Assembly: GCA_017645255.1 (NCBI GenBank)
Contig: JAGCPI010000035.1
Span: 1 to 32,951, forward strand
Length of the DNA stretch: 32,951 nt
Reading direction: 5' to 3'
Source of the DNA: a bacterium
GTDB taxonomy: Bacteria; Bacillota_I; Bacilli_A; Mycoplasmatales; Mycoplasmoidaceae
The position numbers and the translations under genes were made by a program. The notes under the pieces were generated by a model, which had not been told where the DNA came from, did no database searches, and saw nothing but the letters and a program-made list of their open reading frames with translations. How positions within the stretch are numbered: position 1 is the stretch's first letter; every line of letters starts with the position of its first letter. This document shows positions 29,621-32,951 of the stretch, piece after piece.

Positions 29621-30253
29621 ATGCATGATGCATTTAATTGGAAATGCATTTTAAGTAAAATTATCATCTTTCTTATTACTTGCTGCATTCTCATTCCAAT
29701 TTCGTTGCATTTGCAAAACTGAGCATTAAGCATGAGTGAACAAGATACTGTATTAGCATCTAACTCCTTAATTTCAGTTCAACCAATTGGTAATCCTGGG
29801 ATTGAGTTTAGTTTTCTTGCTAATCAAAAAGCCTGGGTGGTATTTTTTGTCGAAAGTATTACGATTATCGTGGCATCAATCTGTTTGATTTTTTGTCCGA
29901 ATAATTGGTTATACATGGTATGTATTTCTTTTGTCTTAATTGGGGGAATTATGAATACAAATTGTCGGGCAACCGTGCATGAATACTACGATGGTTCTTA
30001 TTACCAATTGCAACATTTTTTAAATCCAAGTGATCCCCAATACGGGATTAAAAATGTCGTAATTGATTATTGACACTTTAATACTGATCATACCCAATAT
30101 TGCATTTTTAACTTTAATGACTGTTGTGTCATTAGTGGGGCCATTGGTTATGGATTATTCTTATTCATTAATTTATTAATTAACTATGCCCCTTATTTGT
30201 TTAAACAAACTAAAAAAATTAGTAATCAAAAATTAAATAAATGGAAAAACTAA
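29621..30253 (+). CDS. lspA: Divergent lipoprotein signal peptidase II (LspA-like)
   Basis: A 210-aa protein with about four membrane helices, assigned to LspA from pattern and neighbours. It has GNPGIEFSFL, matching the N-x-G-x-x-F motif; VLIGGIMNTNCRA, aligning with the GGALGNLIDR block; and VVIDYWHF followed by CIFNFNDCCVISG, aligning with VVDFIDF and FNLADTAI. Asp167 fits the second catalytic Asp, but the first catalytic Asp is replaced by Cys115, and an insert of about 25 residues separates the blocks. The start is uncertain: ATG 29621 is used, while TTG at 29600/29603 after GTAGGA would add 6-7 residues. TGA at 29720 and 30071 encodes Trp. It overlaps rluD by 13 nt; lspA beside rluD is a common bacterial pairing. 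Confidence 0.62.
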
Positions 30254-31152
30254 TAATTTTTGCAGCTTGTTATTTAGGCGATCAAAAGATGCGCTTAGAT
30301 GAATATTTAAGCGAATATCTAAATGTAACAAGGTCTTTTGCTTTAAATCTCATTAAAGATAATTTAGTAAAGGTAAATGATGAATTAGCAACTAAACAAG
30401 GATGAAAGTTAACTAAAAAAGATGTCATTACAGTTAACGCAAAAGAAGTTAAGATTAAGCAAACAAAATTACCAATTCAATTCCAAGTCATTTATGAAGA
30501 TGATGATTTAATGGTGATTAATAAACCTAAAGGTTTATTATGCCATCCTACTAGTTTTAATGAAACTAATACTTTAGTGGATCAATTAGGTCAATATTAC
30601 TTAAATAAAGGTTATCAATTAAGTGCTTTAAAGGATTTACGAAATGGTTTAGTTCACCGGCTTGATAAAGACACGAGTGGGTTGCTATTAGTTGCAAAGA
30701 ATATTGATGTGTTTAACGCTTTAAAACAAGGGATTGAAACTAAAACAATTAAACGGTATTACTATGCTCTTGTTTGCAATAAATTTGCTAACAATGTAAA
30801 TCAATTCACGATTGATTTACCATTAAATCATTTACCCAACAGTACGAAAGTGGCAGTAAGTTATGGGGGAAAAGCAGCAATTACAAAAGTTAAAGTTTTA
30901 ACTAATTATGAGAAATATTCTTTGGTTGAATGTGAATTATTAACAGGAAGAACCCACCAAATTAGAGTACACTTAAGTGCGATTGGTCATGCTCTTTATA
31001 ATGATCCACTTTATGGAATTAAAATCAATGAAGAAGGCCAATATTTAAGTGCTTATAAATTAACTTTTACTCATCCAATCACTAAAAAGGAATTATGTTT
31101 CACTATTCCAATGGATGAAGTAATTAAAAATAAAATAACGGAGTTAAATTAA
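30241..31152 (+). CDS. rluD: RluA/RluD-family 23S rRNA pseudouridine synthase
   Basis: The 303-aa product has an N-terminal S4 RNA-binding domain (RLDEYLSEYLNVTRSFALNLI...) and the PseudoU synthase core. Core motifs are YEDDDLMVINKPKGLLCHP, the catalytic block GLVHRLDKDTSGLLLVAK with Asp142, KRYYYALV, and LLTGRTHQIRVHLSAIGHAL. This is the RluD-like subclass that isomerises uridines in 23S rRNA helix 69, though other RluA members share the architecture. TGA at 30401 encodes Trp. The start ATG 30241 overlaps the lspA-like gene; the next gene begins 2 nt after the stop. Confidence 0.92.
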
Positions 31153-31154
31153 TT

Positions 31155-31766
31155 ATGACAAAAGCATTATTATTAAATGTTAATAGCAAATATGCACTAT
31201 ATGTTAGTTTTGAAGACATGGAACTAACTGGTTATTTTTTAAGAGAAACTAACCAAGAATTAACTTCATTTTTTGTCGAATCATTACAATCATTTTGTCA
31301 AATTCATCATTGCAATCCAATTGAAATTGAATATTTATATTTTGTGAATGGTCCTGGTAGTTTTACCAACATCCGTTTAAGTACCTTGTTAGTTAAAACT
31401 TTATTAACCTTACATCCGCATTTGCAAATAAAAGAAACTGATTTGTTAACTTTTAGTATGGATAAAAAAAATAAAGAAATTGTTTATTTGCAATCAAGCA
31501 AAACTACTTACTTTGTTTTAATCCATGATAAAGAACAAGTTCTAATTTCTACTAAGTTAGTGGAAGTTGATCAATTTAATCAATATCAAAGTCAATATCC
31601 TGATTATTTAGTGAAGAATGTTGATGATCAACAAGAAATTGTCAACCAAATAAATCGTTATGACTTTAACTTAGATTCATTTAAACTTACCGATTTAAAT
31701 AACTTAAAAGCTAATTACATGAAAGATCCTAACATTACGTTAAAAAAACAACCTGATAATAAATAA
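31155..31766 (+). CDS. tsaB: tRNA t6A biosynthesis protein TsaB
   Basis: TsaB (YeaZ) is the non-catalytic partner of TsaD in threonylcarbamoyl transfer to A37 of tRNA. The 203-aa product has the diagnostic NGPGSFTNIRLSTLLVKTL (about 71-89), equivalent to GPGSFTGLRIG, with an ASKHA-like N-terminal strand LLLNVNSKYALYVSF. The rest is diverged, as usual in mycoplasmas. CGGAG (31140-31144) lies about 10 nt before ATG 31155. It is the last gene of the plsY operon and is closed by a strong terminator. It makes the t6A that MtaB, encoded at 12843-14171, modifies further. Confidence 0.88.
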   Translation: MTKALLLNVNSKYALYVSFEDMELTGYFLRETNQELTSFFVESLQSFCQIHHCNPIEIEYLYFVNGPGSFTNIRLSTLLVKTLLTLHPHLQIKETDLLTFSMDKKNKEIVYLQSSKTTYFVLIHDKEQVLISTKLVEVDQFNQYQSQYPDYLVKNVDDQQEIVNQINRYDFNLDSFKLTDLNNLKANYMKDPNITLKKQPDNK

Positions 31767-31777
31767 AACCAAAGATA

Positions 31778-31804
31778 AAAGGCAGTTTCGTACTGCCTTT
31801 TTTT
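31778..31804 (+). terminator. Terminator of the plsY-tsaB operon
   Basis: AAAAGGCAGT, loop TTCGT and ACTGCCTTTTTT form a GC-core stem with a T-run, 11 nt after the tsaB stop. Confidence 0.9.
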
Positions 31805-32020
31805 ATTTACTATTTTGCTTTTCAATAATTAAGTTCCAACAAATTATTAAATATTTTTTGCATTCGTTAATTATTACTTAATTAGCATATTATTAAATAT
31901 CTAATTTATACTAGAATTTAGTGGCTATTACACTCAATAATTTTTAATTAAGAAAAGATAAATTCTGCTAGGATATAAACAAATTGAATAAAAATCATAT
32001 GATAAATGCAAAATAAACTA
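31805..32020. other. AT-rich non-coding spacer
   Basis: No open frame with a family signature and no RNA gene was recognised here. The 12-mer ATTATTAAATAT occurs twice about 40 nt apart (near 31843 and 31887). Otherwise it looks like decayed DNA next to the IS remnant. Confidence 0.5.
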
Positions 32021-32573
32021 AGACAAGAAATTTGGACAAAAATTCAAGTTTGGTGTCTTTATTATAATTGATTTTAAAATTGGGTTGGATTCATTCAATC
32101 TAATTTTTCTTGAACTCTTACATTATTGTAATAATCAATGCAGTCAGCGATTGCTCGTCTTAATTGTGCAAATGACATATGTTTAATATCCAACCTGGAA
32201 ATAAGTTCAGTTTTAAGAATACTGAATCAAAATTAAACAACTTTATTATCGAGCGAATTTTTAACTTGAAGCATAGATTGAATTGCATGATATTAATGGA
32301 TCATTTTCTTATAAACTTTGGATGAATAATCTGATTCATAATGAGTATGAACAATTGACATTCAAATCTATCTTTAATAGCATTAAATGAATCAAGGACT
32401 AATTTTGTTATTTTTTTTACTTTGAGTATTTAAATCATAATGCTTGTGTTCATATTATTAATTGATTTTGAACAATTTAATTCATTAATCTAGTTTTTAA
32501 TTGTTTAGACATAAAAAACAATAATCATTGCTTTCTTTGAAAGAATTATTGTCTAATTTTGGTGTTCTAGTCT
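32021..32573 (-). mobile_element. Shrunken IS3-family insertion sequence remnant
   Basis: The left end AGACAAGAAATTTGGACAAA (32021-32040, continuing to AATTC at 32045) is matched, imperfectly and inverted, by the right end reading AGACTAGAA...AGACAATAATTC on the minus strand (32543-32573). Between them lie pieces of an IS3/IS150-type orfB. At about 550 bp it is far below the usual 1.2-1.5 kb, so orfA and the front of orfB are deleted. The boundaries are approximate. Confidence 0.6.
32074..32520 (-). pseudogene. Broken IS3-family transposase (orfB C-terminal part)
   Basis: On the minus strand the remnant reads LDSFNAIKDRFECQLF (one frame), then after a frameshift SDYSSKVYKKMI, a stop, YHAIQSMLQVKNSLDNKVV, TAA, FWFSILKTELISRLDIKHM. 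It ends SFAQLRRAIADCIDYYNN, VRVQEKLDWMNPTQF and TAA at 32074. This is the rve/DDE integrase end of IS3 transposases (HSDxGSQYSS... QSMSRxGxxxDNxxxE...). The TAA after NKVV stands exactly where the catalytic Glu of DDE should be (GAA to TAA). TGA is Trp. It is plainly non-functional. Confidence 0.75.
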
Positions 32574-32580
32574 AATAAAT

Positions 32581-32626
32581 ATAAAGACGTGATTTGTTTT
32601 TAAGCAAGTCGCGACTTTATTTTTTT
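32581..32626 (+). terminator. Long imperfect hairpin with T-run beside the IS remnant
   Basis: ATAAAGACGTGATTTG (32581-32596) pairs with CAAGTCGCGACTTTAT (32605-32620), with one A/A mismatch and two T·G pairs, around TTTTTAAG. T-run 32620-32626 follows. It looks like an intrinsic terminator on the plus strand, but no intact gene lies upstream. It may have belonged to a lost gene. Confidence 0.55.
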
Positions 32627-32648
32627 AGTACCAATAATTAAAATATTT

Positions 32649-32666
32649 AACTATTTTTAAATAGTT
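32649..32666. repeat. 18-bp palindrome
   Basis: AACTATTT-TT-AAATAGTT has two 8-bp arms around TT in the AT-rich gap upstream of the last gene. It could be a protein site or chance in AT-rich DNA. Confidence 0.35.
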
Positions 32667-32711
32667 CTAATATTCATTTAATCATAGAAAACTACTTTTT
32701 GTTAGCATTAA

Positions 32712-32739
32712 TTTGTTCTTGAACAAAAATGACTATAAT
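32712..32739 (+). promoter_or_regulatory. Promoter with palindromic operator for the last gene
   Basis: TTTGTTC-TT-GAACAAA (32712-32727) is a perfect 16-bp inverted repeat. TATAAT (32734-32739) follows 6 nt later, so the palindrome covers the -35/spacer region (TTGTTC at 32713 is a -35 candidate, 15-nt spacing). This is the geometry of a repressor operator. It resembles neither CIRCE nor the B. subtilis SOS box. Confidence 0.5.
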
Positions 32740-32745
32740 TGCAAA

Positions 32746-32892
32746 ACAATTAATTTGGAAATAAAATTAACAGTAATAAATATTTAGGATATAAAAAATA
32801 AAAATAGCAAGGGAGAATTGCAAAATTGTAGGTTTTCCCTAAAATCTTTTTACTTTTAAGAGAAATGACAACAGAAAAGTTGTCATTTTTTT
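32746..32892 (+). ncRNA. Putative structured leader or small RNA ending in an intrinsic terminator
   Basis: From the TATAAT promoter a transcript would run through a first hairpin, AGGGAGAA (32810-32817) with TTTTCCCT (32833-32840). A perfect 10-bp terminator follows, AAATGACAAC (32863-32872)/GTTGTCATTT (32879-32888), with T-run to 32892. The next gene begins 24 nt later. A second -10-like TATAAA lies at 32790. It may be an attenuator leader or a free-standing RNA of about 147 nt. It does not match the riboswitch consensus sequences I know. Confidence 0.4.
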
Positions 32893-32916
32893 ATAATTAC
32901 TTAGAAGGAGGTAAGT

Positions 32917-32951
32917 ATGGAAAATCCAAGCAAAGAATTTGAAGACTATCA
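32917..32951 (+). CDS. Start of an unidentified gene (runs off the window)
   Basis: ATG 32917 follows a perfect Shine-Dalgarno AAGGAGGT (32905-32912) with 4 nt between them. Only about 11 codons are visible (MENPSKEFEDY), too few to identify it. The SD is the strongest in the window, far better than that of most genes here, which suggests high expression once the upstream terminator-like hairpin is passed. Confidence 0.7.
   Translation, partial: MENPSKEFEDY

Noticed and set aside
32746..32892. Known riboswitch or SRP/6S/tmRNA in the leader
   Set aside because: No match to the preQ1, purine, T-box, SAM or SRP core motifs that I know; left as an unnamed leader.
1..32951. CRISPR array, prophage or restriction-modification system
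   Set aside because: The regular repeats are all within one coding frame without unique spacers, and no cas, phage or methyltransferase signatures were seen.

Overview
The window is a stretch of a Mollicutes (mycoplasma-type) chromosome. The DNA is AT-rich. Nearly every long gene is interrupted by in-frame TGA codons that fall where the protein family has tryptophan, so UGA is read as Trp (genetic code 4). Genes are tightly packed, Shine-Dalgarno sequences are mostly weak, and the tRNA genes seen to their 3' ends encode CCA. Several neighbourhoods point to the M. pneumoniae/M. gallisepticum/M. penetrans side of the group: efp-nusB-membrane protein; MPN551-like nuclease-thiI-DHH phosphoesterase; lspA-like-rluD-tsaB. 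EF-P also has the loop I remember from M. pneumoniae. This placement is inference from memory, not from a search.

Layout. 1-228: three minus-strand tRNA genes (Lys, cut by the window edge; Gln; Tyr). 294-827: greA, divergent from a 1419-aa SF1 helicase (958-5217) with a degenerate nuclease-like C-terminus and an overlapping 147-aa acidic partner. 5754-9662: a 1302-aa Pro/Glu/Val-rich protein built of several families of internal repeats. It has no signal peptide or membrane segment and resembles mycoplasma cytoskeletal/cytadherence-accessory proteins in composition. 9779-10768: an alpha/beta hydrolase. 10823-14171: an operon efp-nusB-membrane protein-mtaB. 14250-14502: initiator tRNA-Met and tRNA-Leu(CAA), each with its own promoter and terminator.

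14545-26030 on the minus strand looks like one 11.5-kb operon of eight genes with gaps of 26 nt or less, or overlaps: PD-(D/E)XK-like nuclease, thiI, nrnA-like DHH phosphoesterase, dnaE, 5'-3' exonuclease, lipoprotein, uvrA and a small tail-anchored protein. It groups DNA synthesis/repair functions with nucleotide recycling and tRNA thiolation. 26160-27275 is a HAD-type protein, convergent with a CNNM/CBS membrane protein (27286-28683). 28747-31766 carries plsY, a divergent lspA-like gene, rluD and tsaB.

The last 1.1 kb is non-coding or decayed. It holds a shrunken IS3-family element whose transposase has a stop codon at the catalytic glutamate position, several hairpins, and a likely regulated leader (palindromic operator, promoter, hairpin, intrinsic terminator, perfect Shine-Dalgarno) feeding a gene that runs off the window.

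Cross-links: TsaB (t6A37 synthesis) and MtaB (methylthiolation of t6A37) act on the same tRNA nucleotide. PlsY and the lipoprotein and LspA-like genes concern the membrane. GreA, NusB and EF-P serve transcription and translation. The most novel items are the repeat-built protein, the divergent LspA, the FliM-like motif repeats in the 332-aa membrane protein, the helicase with a decayed nuclease domain, and the leader at the right edge.
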